Below are positions 22,076 through 29,569 of a DNA stretch of 37,649 nucleotides, in pieces (the stretch's first letter is position 1; each line of letters begins with the position of its first letter). Origin of the DNA: Mayfieldus profundus (lineage in GTDB: Bacteria; Actinomycetota; Thermoleophilia; Solirubrobacterales; 70-9); the NCBI GenBank assembly GCA_038040325.1, contig JBBPIM010000019.1, positions 1-37,649 on the forward strand, in the 5' to 3' direction. A program made the position numbers and the translations under genes. Below the pieces are notes generated by a model. That model was given only the letters and a program-made list of their open reading frames with translations. It was not told where the DNA came from and did not search any database.

Positions 22076-23428
22076 ATGCCGGCCCCCCCCAGCAAGCTCG
22101 ACCACCGCTATCTCTGGCACCCGTTCACGCAACAGCGCGACTGGTGCGCGGAGGAACCACTGGTCATCGAGCGGGCCGAGGGGACGGACCTGATCGACAG
22201 CGACGGCCGCCGATACATCGACGGCACCTCTTCGCTGTGGTGCAACGTCCACGGCCATCGCCACCCCCTCATCGACCGGGCGCTGCGCGACCAGCTGGCC
22301 AGGGTCGCCCACACGACCATGCTCGGGCTCTCACACCCGGGTGCGGCTGAGCTGGCCGCGCGCCTGGTTGATCTCGCCCCGCCGGGGCTGAGCCGGGTCT
22401 TCTACTCGGACTCGGGGTCGACGGCCACCGAAGTCGCGCTGAAGATGGCCTTCCAGTACTGGCAGCAGCGCGGCGGCCAGCACGTACGCCGCACCAGCTT
22501 CGTGCGGCTGCGCGACGCCTACCATGGGGACACGATCGGGGCCGTCTCGGTGGGAGGGATCGACCTCTTCCACGCGGCCTACCGGCCGCTGCTGTTCGGC
22601 TCGCACGCCGCCGAACCCGGCGACGCCGCCGACATGGAGCGGATTCTGCGCACGCACGAGGAGGAGATCGCGGCGGTGATCGTGGAGCCGCTCGTGCAGG
22701 GCGCCGCCGGGATGCTGGTCCATCCCCCCGGCTACCTCGCCCGGGTGCGCGACCTCTGCGACCGACACGGCGTACTGCTGATCTGCGACGAGGTCGCGAC
22801 GGGATTCGGCCGCACCGGCACGATGTTCGCCTGCGAGCAGGAACGGGTGACTCCGGACTTCCTCTGCCTCGCCAAGGGCCTCACCGGCGGCTATATGCCG
22901 CTCGCAGCAACGCTCACCACAGAGCGTGTCTACGAGGGTTTCCTCGGCGCCCACGAGCAGTTCCGCACCTTCTTTCACGGCCACACCTACACCGGCAACC
23001 CGCTCGCCTGCGCGGCGGCGATCGCCAACCTCGACGTCTTCGAGAGGGAGCGAACGCTGCTGCGCCTGCAGCCGAAGGTCCGGCTGCTGCACGGCCTGCT
23101 CGAGGAGGTCGCCGAGATGGACGAGGTGGCCGAGGTGCGCGGGCGAGGCATGATGGCCGGCATCGACCTCGGCGAGCACGACCCGGCGCTGCGGCTAGGC
23201 AACCGAGTCGCGCTGGAGGCGCGCGGCCGCGGCGCGATCATCCGCCCGCTCGGCGACGTGGTGGTCCTGATGCCGCCGCTGGGGATCTCGAAGGGCGACC
23301 TGCGGCGCCTGCTCGAGATCACGGCCGCCTCGATCGAGAAGGCTGTGGCCGGCGCCTACGGCGACGCGGCGGAGTCGGAGACGGTCGAGATGGAGGCCGT
23401 TCCGGAGCCGCTGCGCCAGGCCGCCTAG
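22076..23428 (+). CDS. bioA: Adenosylmethionine-8-amino-7-oxononanoate aminotransferase
   Basis: This 450-residue class III PLP aminotransferase makes 7,8-diaminononanoate from 8-amino-7-oxononanoate with SAM as amino donor. The WHPFTQQRDW block (14-23) is typical of BioA and separates it from other class III enzymes. Others are SSLWCNVHGH (52-61), YSDSGSTATEVALKMA (110-125), LLICDEVATGFGRTG (234-248, Asp238) and LCLAKGLTGGY (263-273) with PLP Lys267. It is one gene away from the bioBFD operon but on its own transcript, divergent from the MarR regulator. The last 25 residues are an acidic extension. Confidence 0.95.
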   Translation: MPAPPSKLDHRYLWHPFTQQRDWCAEEPLVIERAEGTDLIDSDGRRYIDGTSSLWCNVHGHRHPLIDRALRDQLARVAHTTMLGLSHPGAAELAARLVDLAPPGLSRVFYSDSGSTATEVALKMAFQYWQQRGGQHVRRTSFVRLRDAYHGDTIGAVSVGGIDLFHAAYRPLLFGSHAAEPGDAADMERILRTHEEEIAAVIVEPLVQGAAGMLVHPPGYLARVRDLCDRHGVLLICDEVATGFGRTGTMFACEQERVTPDFLCLAKGLTGGYMPLAATLTTERVYEGFLGAHEQFRTFFHGHTYTGNPLACAAAIANLDVFERERTLLRLQPKVRLLHGLLEEVAEMDEVAEVRGRGMMAGIDLGEHDPALRLGNRVALEARGRGAIIRPLGDVVVLMPPLGISKGDLRRLLEITAASIEKAVAGAYGDAAESETVEMEAVPEPLRQAA

Positions 23429-23502
23429 CCTCCCCAAGCTGCCACCTCGGCCCGGCGTCGATACTCGCTGTGATGAAACGGCGGCGCGACCGTAGTAGGG
23501 GC

Positions 23503-24030
23503 ATGGAGCAGACGCTCGCAGCGCCCGCCAGCGAGGCCCCCGGGGCGGCCGACATCGCCTTCGAGCAGCTCTATCGCTCCAGCCGCGACGACGTCTTCGC
23601 CTACGCGGCGGGGCTGCTGCGCAACCGCAGCGCCGCCGAGGAGGTGACCGCCACCGCCTTCGAGCGCGCCTTTCGCAAGCGCCACCGCTTCGACCCGCGG
23701 CGCGGCAACCCCCGTGCCTGGCTGTTCGGGATCGCCCGCAACGCCGCGCTGGACGAGTTGCGTCGCGGCAAGCGACAGGCCGAGCTCACCGAAGAGGCGC
23801 AGGACGTCGATTCGCCGTCGCCGGGTCACCTCGCCGAGGAGAGCAGCAGGCGGGCGACGGTGCGCGCCGCGCTGGCCGGCCTTGACTCCCGCGAGCGGGA
23901 GCTCGTCGCACTGAAGTTCTTCGCCGGGCTCTCCAACTCCGAGATCGCCGGCCTTCTGGGAGTGAGCGAGTCGAATGCCGGCACCCGACTTCACCGTGTG
24001 ATCACCAAGCTCAGAGAGGCGTGCAGATGA
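23503..24030 (+). CDS. ECF-type RNA polymerase sigma factor
   Basis: From ATG 23503 the product has 175 residues; GTG 23470 or ATG 23473 would add a basic MMKRRRDRSRG-like lead. Region 2 (FEQLYRSSRDDVFAYAAGLL, then EEVTATAFERAF) and NPRAWLFGIARNAALDELRR are clear. A linker with VDSPSPG follows. Region 4 (ALAGLDSRERELVALKFFAGLSNSEIAGLLGVSESNAGTRLHRVITKL) holds the -35-binding helix-turn-helix. It directs polymerase to a stress- or surface-related regulon that cannot be read from this window. Its stop overlaps the next gene by 4 bp (ATGA), so the two are translationally coupled and the partner is likely its anti-sigma factor. Confidence 0.9.
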   Translation: MEQTLAAPASEAPGAADIAFEQLYRSSRDDVFAYAAGLLRNRSAAEEVTATAFERAFRKRHRFDPRRGNPRAWLFGIARNAALDELRRGKRQAELTEEAQDVDSPSPGHLAEESSRRATVRAALAGLDSRERELVALKFFAGLSNSEIAGLLGVSESNAGTRLHRVITKLREACR

Positions 24031-25271
24031 ACCCCCGAAACGAGGACATGACCATGGACCCGCAGGCCGAGCGCGAGCTCGAGGCCCTGGAAGCTGCACT
24101 GGCCGGCAAGCCGGTCGACCCCGAGCACGCCGACCTGGCCGCGCTGGCGAGCGAGCTGCACGAGATGCGCGTAGCGCCCCCCGAGGACTTCGCAGCAGCG
24201 CTCGACGAGCAAGCCTCCACCGGCTTCCCCCGACGCCGGCACAGCGGCGCCCTTCTCGGCGGTATCGCCGACCGCATGCGCGGTGCAATCCCGCGGCGCC
24301 GGCTGCTTCCGGCGCTGGCCGGGGCGACGGCGGTGGTGATCGTGGGCACCGCGGTCGTGGTCTCGAGCCGTGGCGGTAGGGGTGACGACCAGACGCCCAC
24401 GCTCAAGAGCGCCTCGCCGCCACAAGCCGCCCAGGAGCAGGGAGCGCCCTCCGCGGGCCCGGCGGCCGCCGCACCGGCGACCGGCGAGGCCGATCTCGGG
24501 CGTGCGGAGTCGGTCGCCCCGATCCCGCCGGACAGCGGTGGTGTCCCGCTCAGTGGCGGGACCGGTGCGGTGCCCAACGCCCGCAACCGCCAGATCGAGC
24601 GCGCGGCGGAGCTGACCCTCGGCACCGAGCCCGAGCAGGTCCAAGACGTCTCCGGCGAAGTGTTCCGCGTCGTCGGTCGCCACCGCGGCCTGGTGCTTTC
24701 CTCCTCGGTACGCGACGGCGCCGAGGGCGAGGCCGGAGCCGACTTCCTGCTGCTGATTCCGAGCTCCCGGCTCAGTTCGGCGCTGGCCGACCTCTCGGCG
24801 CTGGCCGAGGTTCGCTCGCGGCAGGAGAGCACCCAGGACATCACGGCGCCGTTCGTGACCGCGCGCGAGAACCTGCGCGACGCCCGGGCCGAAGCCGAGG
24901 GCCTCCTGAAGCAGCTTGCGCAGGCCGACACCGAGGCCGAGCGCGAGAGCGTCAAGGCGCAGCTGCGGATCGTGCGCGGCCGCATCGCTGCATTCCGGTC
25001 CCAGGTGCGAAACCTGGAGCGACGCGCCGACTTCTCACGCGTCTCTCTGAGCGTCGTCACCGGCGACGAGTCGGTGGTCGTGCCTTCCGACGAAAACCAG
25101 TGGACGATCCCCGACGCGCTGGGTGACGCGGGCCGCATCCTGGCCGTCGCGGCGGGAGTCGCCCTGGTCACCCTGGCGGTGATGCTGCCGCTGATGCTGT
25201 TCGGCGCCGCCGCCTGGCTCGGGCACCGAGCCTACCTGCGCCGCGCCCGACAGGCTGCGCTCGGCGGCTAA
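24027..25271 (+). CDS. DUF4349 membrane protein, putative anti-sigma partner
   Basis: The 414-residue protein has a cytoplasmic N-terminus (1-92) rich in Glu/Ala helices, a membrane helix at about 93-113, a Ser/Pro/Gly linker and an outer DUF4349 domain (from QIERAAELTLG, about 190-355) with a long coiled-coil stretch of Glu/Arg/Ala. A second membrane helix lies at about 370-398, and the tail is basic. Gene coupling to the ECF sigma factor and the short cytoplasmic region suggest an anti-sigma role. No zinc-binding HxxxC motif is seen in the N-terminus, so this would be a non-ZAS type. Which signal it senses is not known. Confidence 0.8.
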   Translation: MNPRNEDMTMDPQAERELEALEAALAGKPVDPEHADLAALASELHEMRVAPPEDFAAALDEQASTGFPRRRHSGALLGGIADRMRGAIPRRRLLPALAGATAVVIVGTAVVVSSRGGRGDDQTPTLKSASPPQAAQEQGAPSAGPAAAAPATGEADLGRAESVAPIPPDSGGVPLSGGTGAVPNARNRQIERAAELTLGTEPEQVQDVSGEVFRVVGRHRGLVLSSSVRDGAEGEAGADFLLLIPSSRLSSALADLSALAEVRSRQESTQDITAPFVTARENLRDARAEAEGLLKQLAQADTEAERESVKAQLRIVRGRIAAFRSQVRNLERRADFSRVSLSVVTGDESVVVPSDENQWTIPDALGDAGRILAVAAGVALVTLAVMLPLMLFGAAAWLGHRAYLRRARQAALGG

Positions 25272-25295
25272 CGCCGACTGCGGCGGCTTGGCCCG

Positions 25296-25475
25296 CTATT
25301 CCTCGTAGGGCTCGAAGTCGGACTTGCGCGCCCCGCACACGGGGCAGAACCAATCGTCAGGGATGTCGTCGAAGGCCGTGCCCGGCGGCACGCCGCCGTC
25401 CGGGTCCCCCTCGTCGGGGTCGTAGATGAACCCGCAGGAAGTGCACACCCACAGCCGCTTCGTGGCAGCCTCCAT
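25296..25475 (-). CDS. Rubredoxin
   Basis: The 59-residue electron carrier has the two CxxC knuckles that bind one iron: CTSCGFIYDPDEG (Cys11 and Cys14) and WFCPVCGARKSDFE (Cys44 and Cys47). GVPPGTAFDDIPDDW between them is the family core. In actinobacteria such rubredoxins often serve alkane hydroxylases or flavodiiron proteins, but no such partner is next to it. The gene is divergent from the Nudix hydrolase gene. ATG 25475 has TAACCT nine bases upstream. The coding frame ends close behind the DUF4349 gene. Confidence 0.95.
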   Translation of the reverse strand: MEAATKRLWVCTSCGFIYDPDEGDPDGGVPPGTAFDDIPDDWFCPVCGARKSDFEPYEE

Positions 25476-25484
25476 ACGCCGGGG

Positions 25485-25490
25485 AGGTTA
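25485..25490 (-). promoter_or_regulatory. Candidate -10 box for the rubredoxin gene
   Basis: TAACCT on the minus strand lies nine bases before the ATG at 25475. Leaderless-type spacing; -35 not evident. Confidence 0.4.
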
Positions 25491-25526
25491 TCCCAGCGCT
25501 TCCCGGCATTGCAGCGCCCACGCGGC

Positions 25527-25532
25527 TAGGGT
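25527..25532 (+). promoter_or_regulatory. Candidate -10 box for the Nudix gene
   Basis: TAGGGT ends eight bases before the ATG at 25541, with no Shine-Dalgarno site. The 65-bp divergent gap to the rubredoxin gene would hold both promoters. Confidence 0.4.
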
Positions 25533-25540
25533 GCGCCGCG

Positions 25541-26146
25541 ATGCCAGCACCCGCCACCCCCCGCCCTGCCGCGGCGGTGATCCTGTCGCGGCGCGGCGGC
25601 CGCCACTCCGACCGCGCCCTCGAGGTCCTGCTGCTGAAGCGCAGCGAGGAGTCCGGCTTCATGCCGGGCGTCTGGGTCTTCCCGGGCGGCACCAGGGACG
25701 CCGAGGACGGCGAGGGCGAAGCCGGCTACCGCGCATGCGCGCTGCGCGAGCTCGGCGAGGAGGCGGGAATCGAGCTGGGCGGCAGCGACGAGCTGGTGCT
25801 CTACTCGCGCTGGATCACCCCGGAGGTCGTGCCCAGGCGCTTCGACACATGGTTCTTCCTCGCTCTCGCACCGGCCCACTCGCCGCCCCGTCCGGACGGG
25901 TTCGAGACCACCGACGCGGCCTGGTTCGAGCCGCAGGCCGCGCTGGACGCGCACGCCGCCGGCGAGCTCGACCTCGTCTTCCCCACCATCAAGCAGCTGG
26001 AGTCGCTGCTGCCCTACCGGACCAGCGCCGAGGCCCTCGAGGCTTCCCGCGACCGCGAGGTCGAGCCGATCATGCCCAAAGTGGTCGGCGACCGCGAGAA
26101 TCACCGGATCATCCTTCCCGGCGAGCCCGGATACAACGAGGCCTGA
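25541..26146 (+). CDS. Nudix hydrolase (NUDT19/CoA-diphosphatase-like)
   Basis: The 201-residue protein begins with the Nudix core AAAVILSRRGG and reaches VWVFPGGTRDAEDG. The Nudix box helix is RELGEEAGI (69-77) with Glu70, Glu73 and Glu74 as metal ligands. FMPGVWVFPGGTRD and the long C-terminal helical part (PTIKQLESLLPYRTSAEALE) resemble the NUDT19 group, which cuts CoA or acyl-CoA diphosphates. That specificity is inferred. The insert between box strands is shorter than in eukaryotic NUDT19. It is followed by the split-barrel gene after 23 bases, which has its own -10-like box. Confidence 0.88.
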   Translation: MPAPATPRPAAAVILSRRGGRHSDRALEVLLLKRSEESGFMPGVWVFPGGTRDAEDGEGEAGYRACALRELGEEAGIELGGSDELVLYSRWITPEVVPRRFDTWFFLALAPAHSPPRPDGFETTDAAWFEPQAALDAHAAGELDLVFPTIKQLESLLPYRTSAEALEASRDREVEPIMPKVVGDRENHRIILPGEPGYNEA

Positions 26147-26156
26147 GGCGCAGCGA

Positions 26157-26162
26157 TAGCTT
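26157..26162 (+). promoter_or_regulatory. Candidate -10 box for the split-barrel gene
   Basis: TAGCTT ends seven bases before the GTG at 26170, after the Nudix stop codon. Leaderless-type spacing. Confidence 0.35.
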
Positions 26163-26169
26163 TCCGGGT

Positions 26170-27135
26170 GTGACAAGCACGCTCCCGAAGGACATCCAGC
26201 AGGTCTTCGAGCGGTTCATCACCACCGAGTACACGACGGTCGACTCGCGCGGCCAGCCGATCGCCTGGCCGGTCACGCCCTACTACCGGCCCGGGGAGGC
26301 GACAATCGACATCACGACCGGCGTCGGCTACCCGAAGAAGGCGCTGGACGCGCGACGCAACCCCCGCGTCAGCCTGCTCTTCTCCGACCCCACGGGCTGC
26401 GGAATCGAGGGTGCGCCGGCGGTGCTGGTCCAGGGCACCGCCGAGGTGGACGACCGCGATCTGAAGGCGAACCGGGAGCGCTACCGCGAGGAGTCGCTGC
26501 GCAAGCTGCCCGCGACCAAGGAGATGCTGCCTCCGAAGCCGCTGGAACGGATGTTCAGCTGGTACTTCGAGCGGATCTACGTGAAGGTGCGGCCGGAGCG
26601 GGTATTCGTGTGGCCCCAGGGAGACCTCACCGCCGAGCCGGTGCTGCACGACTCGCACATCGAGGAGGTCCGCTCGGGCCATATCGAGGAGGCCACCGAG
26701 CCGCCCGCCGCTGCGGAGGGCGGGGCGGCCGCCTGGGACGAGCGGGCCGAGGAGCTTGGGCGGCGCCATTCGCATGCAGTGCTCTCCTGGGTTGCGCCCG
26801 ACGGCTTTCCGCTCGCAGTACGAGTCCCGGTCGAGACGGAGAGCGACGCCAGGATCATCCGGATCGGCGCCGAGCCCGGCGGGGTTCCCCTGCTGGAGGG
26901 GCGCGCCTGCCTCGCCGCACACGCGCACGCCCCGGACTTCTCCTGGCAGGAGAACTTCCAGGTGCGCGGCGACCTCGTCCGAAACGAAGACGGCTGGGCG
27001 CTGGTTCCCCACAAGCTGATCGGCGGGTTCGAGCTGCCCGACGAGAGCATGCTCGCCCGCTATCGCCGCAACCTGCGCAAGTCGATCCGCTTCTACCGCA
27101 CCAGGCGTCGCTTGCTGAAGTCGCGCGACGGCTGA
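26170..27135 (+). CDS. Pyridoxamine 5'-phosphate oxidase-like protein with two split-barrel domains
   Basis: From GTG 26170 the protein has 321 residues. The first FMN-binding-type split barrel covers about 1-150 (FERFITTEYTTVDSRGQPIAWPVTPYY, then KALDARRNPRVSLLFSDPTG, VLVQGTAEV). A linker with HIEEVRSGHIEEATEP follows. A second, weaker barrel covers about 190-300 (HAVLSWVAPDGFPLAVRVPV, LEGRACLAAHAHAPDFSW, FQVRGDLVRNEDGWALVPH). The C-terminus is strongly basic. Tandem barrels of this type in actinobacteria often use F420 or FMN, or bind haem; which one applies here cannot be told. The start codon is set by the TAGCTT box and the domain edge. A hairpin follows the stop. Confidence 0.8.
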   Translation: MTSTLPKDIQQVFERFITTEYTTVDSRGQPIAWPVTPYYRPGEATIDITTGVGYPKKALDARRNPRVSLLFSDPTGCGIEGAPAVLVQGTAEVDDRDLKANRERYREESLRKLPATKEMLPPKPLERMFSWYFERIYVKVRPERVFVWPQGDLTAEPVLHDSHIEEVRSGHIEEATEPPAAAEGGAAAWDERAEELGRRHSHAVLSWVAPDGFPLAVRVPVETESDARIIRIGAEPGGVPLLEGRACLAAHAHAPDFSWQENFQVRGDLVRNEDGWALVPHKLIGGFELPDESMLARYRRNLRKSIRFYRTRRRLLKSRDG

Positions 27136-27152
27136 CCCGCGGGTGGTGCGGC

Positions 27153-27223
27153 GGGCCCGGTTTCGGCCCCGCGCGGAGCTTGCGAGCACGGGCCGAAAGC
27201 GGGTCCGGCGTGACAGGACCCGC
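27153..27223. terminator. Overlapping hairpins between convergent genes
   Basis: Arms 27153-27169 and 27190-27206 form a 17-nt stem with two mismatches around a 20-nt loop. The second arm also begins a second hairpin, GCGGGTCC (27199-27206) with GGACCCGC (27216-27223), 8 bp and a 9-nt loop. Both cannot form at once. They lie between the stops of the split-barrel gene (27135) and the minus-strand unknown gene (27227), so they can serve transcripts from both sides. Confidence 0.6.
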
Positions 27224-27226
27224 GGC

Positions 27227-27907
27227 CTATCGGCCGGGGGGGAACGGCTCCATGCCGGCGTGCCAGGGGCCGGCCGGGTAGGTGTGGATGCCGTGCTCCT
27301 CCATTTCGCCCCGCACGCGCCGAAACAACTGGCCGGCGCTGCGCAGAGCCTCGTCGAGCTCGTCGGCGCTGCGCTCCCGAAGCCTCCAGAGAAACCACAG
27401 CTGCCGCTCCGAAACGCCGAAGTCGATCTCGTTGGAGGTCGTCGTCACCCACTCCAGAAACCCGGGCCCGAACAGCTCGCGCAGCGCCACCGGGTCGTAT
27501 TGGCTGGGGACGGTGGCCAGAAAGCGCCGGTTGAAGTCGATGCTCTCGAACTCGACCTTGCGGGCGACACGCTTCTCTACGAAGTCCTCCGGGCGGGCCT
27601 CGATCGACTCGACGTTGAAGGCGGGCAGCACCTGGGCGAGATCTGGCATGTGGGCCTTGACCAGCACGGCGGTCGGCAGCACCGCCTTGCTGAAGAGGCC
27701 GCCGGTCTCCTTCTCGTCGGCGTCGCATGACGACCCCCAGAAGTCCTCGCCGAGCTGACCGGTGAGGCGGTTGGTCCCGCCGACGCAGAGCGCCACCGGG
27801 GCGTCCTTGGGATTGATCCCGCCGACCGGCTCGTATGTAAGCCCGTGCTTTTCGCCGTAGGAGCGGACCGTGTCGGCCCAGGTCTCGGCGTCCTGCCCAG
27901 CGCTCAC
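27227..27907 (-). CDS. Unknown protein, tentatively DUF3137-like
   Basis: The 226-residue protein begins at GTG 27907, overlapping the alcohol dehydrogenase stop by 4 bp (GTGA), so it belongs to the SCP2 and dehydrogenase operon. The core has VEFESIDFNRRFLATVPSQY, then LRELFGPGFLEWVTT and RQLWFLWRLRERS. The SxxFNRRF plus LxxPxFxxW pattern is like DUF3137, a family of unknown function. No signal peptide or clear membrane helix is present, so it is probably cytosolic. The C-terminus is Pro/Gly-rich (HTYPAGPWHAGMEPFPPGR). I cannot assign a function. Confidence 0.7.
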   Translation of the reverse strand: MSAGQDAETWADTVRSYGEKHGLTYEPVGGINPKDAPVALCVGGTNRLTGQLGEDFWGSSCDADEKETGGLFSKAVLPTAVLVKAHMPDLAQVLPAFNVESIEARPEDFVEKRVARKVEFESIDFNRRFLATVPSQYDPVALRELFGPGFLEWVTTTSNEIDFGVSERQLWFLWRLRERSADELDEALRSAGQLFRRVRGEMEEHGIHTYPAGPWHAGMEPFPPGR

Positions 27908-29103
27908 AACGCGGCCTCGTAGAGCGCCGTGAAGTCCTCCTCGGTCATCTCTCGAGGGTTGACCAGGGTGCAGCCGTCGCCCATCGCGCCCTCGACTAGA
28001 TCCGGGATCCCGGCCTCCGGCACGCCGACCTCGGACAGCCGCTGCGGGAGGCCGAGGCGGGTGGTGAGATCGGCGATCCAGCCTGCCAGCGACTCCCCCA
28101 CCTCGGCGCCCGAGCCACCTGCATCGGCGCCCAGCAGCGCCGCGATCTCGCGGTAGCGGTCGGCGGTTGCCTCATCGTCGGCGTTGAAGCGGATCACGTG
28201 CGGCAGGTTGATCGCGTTTGCGACGCCGTGCGGGACTCCGTGTCGGGCGCCGGCCGGATGTGACATCGAGTGGGTGGCGCCGAGGGCCACGTTCGCGGCC
28301 GCACCCGGGACGATCGCCATCGAGGCGGCAACGAGCATGTTGCCGCGCGCCTCCTCCTCGGAGGGGTCCTCGACGGCGACCGGGAGGTTGTCGCGGATCA
28401 ATCGCAGGGCGCCGATCGCGAAGGCGTCGCCATGGGGAGTCCACTCGGTGGAGGTGTACCCCTCGATGGCGTGGGTAATCGCGTCCATTCCGGTCGCTGC
28501 GGCGATCGGCGGCGGAAGCGTCCGGGTCGCCTCGGGATCGAGGATCGCCAGTCGCGGAAACAGCGGGAAATCGCCGAGCGACAGCTTGGCGCCCTGCTCG
28601 GGATCCTTGATCACGGCGCCGAAGGAGACCTCCGAGCCGGTGCCGGCCGTGGTCGGAATGCAGGCCAGTGGCTTCAGTGGCAGCGGCGCGCCCTCCATGC
28701 CCTCCTCGCGAGGAAGCTGGTAGATGCCCTCGTAGTCGAGGACCGTGCCGCCGTGCACGAAGATCGCGTTGGCGACCTTGGCGGTGTCCATCACCGAACC
28801 GCCGCCGACCGCCAGCAGCGAGTCCGCCCCGGCATCGGCCGCCGCCGCCGCACAGGCCTCGACCACCTCGGTTCCGGAGTCCTGCGGAACCTGGTCGAAC
28901 ACGCCGGCGGCCTCGAGCCCCCCGTCGGCCAGCCCGGCATCGACCTTCTCGATCAGGCCGGTACCGCGGATCACCTCGTCAGTGACGATCAGCGGCCGCT
29001 TGGCGCCATCCTTGGCGAATTCGAAGCCGACCGAATCGATCATGCCCCGCCCGGCGACGATCCGGGTCGGGTGGGCGAACTGGAAGTAGTCCTTAAACGT
29101 CAA
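27904..29103 (-). CDS. Iron-containing alcohol dehydrogenase
   Basis: This is a 399-residue group III alcohol dehydrogenase. The Rossmann part has VGGGSVMDTAK (99-109) and TTAGTGSEVS (151-160). The metal-binding residues are Asp207 and His211 in GMDAITHAIEGYTS, with His278 and His292 in GATHSMSHPAGARHGVPHG. It reduces aldehydes or oxidises alcohols with NAD(P); the substrate is not known. The TTG start (29103) lies inside the last codons of the SCP2 gene with an 11-bp overlap, and gives a natural N-terminus MTFKDYFQFAHPTRIVAGRG. It is followed by the unknown gene in GTGA overlap, so all three are one operon. Confidence 0.93.
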   Translation of the reverse strand: MTFKDYFQFAHPTRIVAGRGMIDSVGFEFAKDGAKRPLIVTDEVIRGTGLIEKVDAGLADGGLEAAGVFDQVPQDSGTEVVEACAAAAADAGADSLLAVGGGSVMDTAKVANAIFVHGGTVLDYEGIYQLPREEGMEGAPLPLKPLACIPTTAGTGSEVSFGAVIKDPEQGAKLSLGDFPLFPRLAILDPEATRTLPPPIAAATGMDAITHAIEGYTSTEWTPHGDAFAIGALRLIRDNLPVAVEDPSEEEARGNMLVAASMAIVPGAAANVALGATHSMSHPAGARHGVPHGVANAINLPHVIRFNADDEATADRYREIAALLGADAGGSGAEVGESLAGWIADLTTRLGLPQRLSEVGVPEAGIPDLVEGAMGDGCTLVNPREMTEEDFTALYEAAL

Positions 29104-29509
29104 TCAAGTCCGTGCGGCCGTCCGCCTCGAGCATCGCCTTGTAGCGTGGGAACACGGGCTTGGTCAGGGGCACGAGCTTGAGGATCTTCGAAACGGGCCC
29201 CTTCGGCTTGATCTCGCCCCTGGCGATCGCCATCGTCACGTTCACCTTGCCGAGCCAGAAGCGATGCGCCGTGTCGGCCTTCATCGTCATGGTCACCTCG
29301 GGATCCATCTCCGTCTCGCCGAAGTCGACGTCGCCGGGCTGGTCCTCCTGGAGGCGCACCGTGATCACCGAGTCGGGCTGGGTGTAGACGTACTGGACGA
29401 TCGTGTTCGCCTTGCGGAACCTCGGCGCAAGCTCCTCGTCGTCGGCAAGCTCCTTGAACAGCTTGCCGACGGTGTCGTAGACCTCCTGCGCGTCATTGAA
29501 GTAAGCCAA
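29093..29509 (-). CDS. SCP2 sterol-binding-like protein
   Basis: The 138-residue protein has the SCP2 layout: an N-terminal helix (AQEVYDTVGKLFKELADDEE), then strands with IVQYVYTQPDSVITVRLQ, MDPEVTMTMKADTAHRFWLGKVNVTMAIARGEIKPKGPVSKILKLVP and a C-terminal helix. SCP2 proteins carry lipids or fatty acyl groups within the cell. It starts at TTG 29509 with a good Shine-Dalgarno site (AGAGAGG). This gene opens a minus-strand operon that lies downstream of the mce block, so a shared lipid role is plausible but not shown. Confidence 0.85.
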   Translation of the reverse strand: MAYFNDAQEVYDTVGKLFKELADDEELAPRFRKANTIVQYVYTQPDSVITVRLQEDQPGDVDFGETEMDPEVTMTMKADTAHRFWLGKVNVTMAIARGEIKPKGPVSKILKLVPLTKPVFPRYKAMLEADGRTDLIDV

Positions 29510-29544
29510 GAAGGACCTCTCTCCTCACTCGAGTTGCCCGCCTG

Positions 29545-29550
29545 ATCCTA
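29545..29550 (-). promoter_or_regulatory. Candidate -10 box for the SCP2-adh operon
   Basis: TAGGAT on the minus strand lies 35 bases before the TTG start at 29509 and about 20 bases from the 39-bp repeats. With the Shine-Dalgarno site GGAGAGAGG following, this would be a conventional leadered mRNA, unlike most starts in this window. No clear -35. Confidence 0.35.
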
Positions 29551-29569
29551 TTGGCTCGGAGGTTTACCC

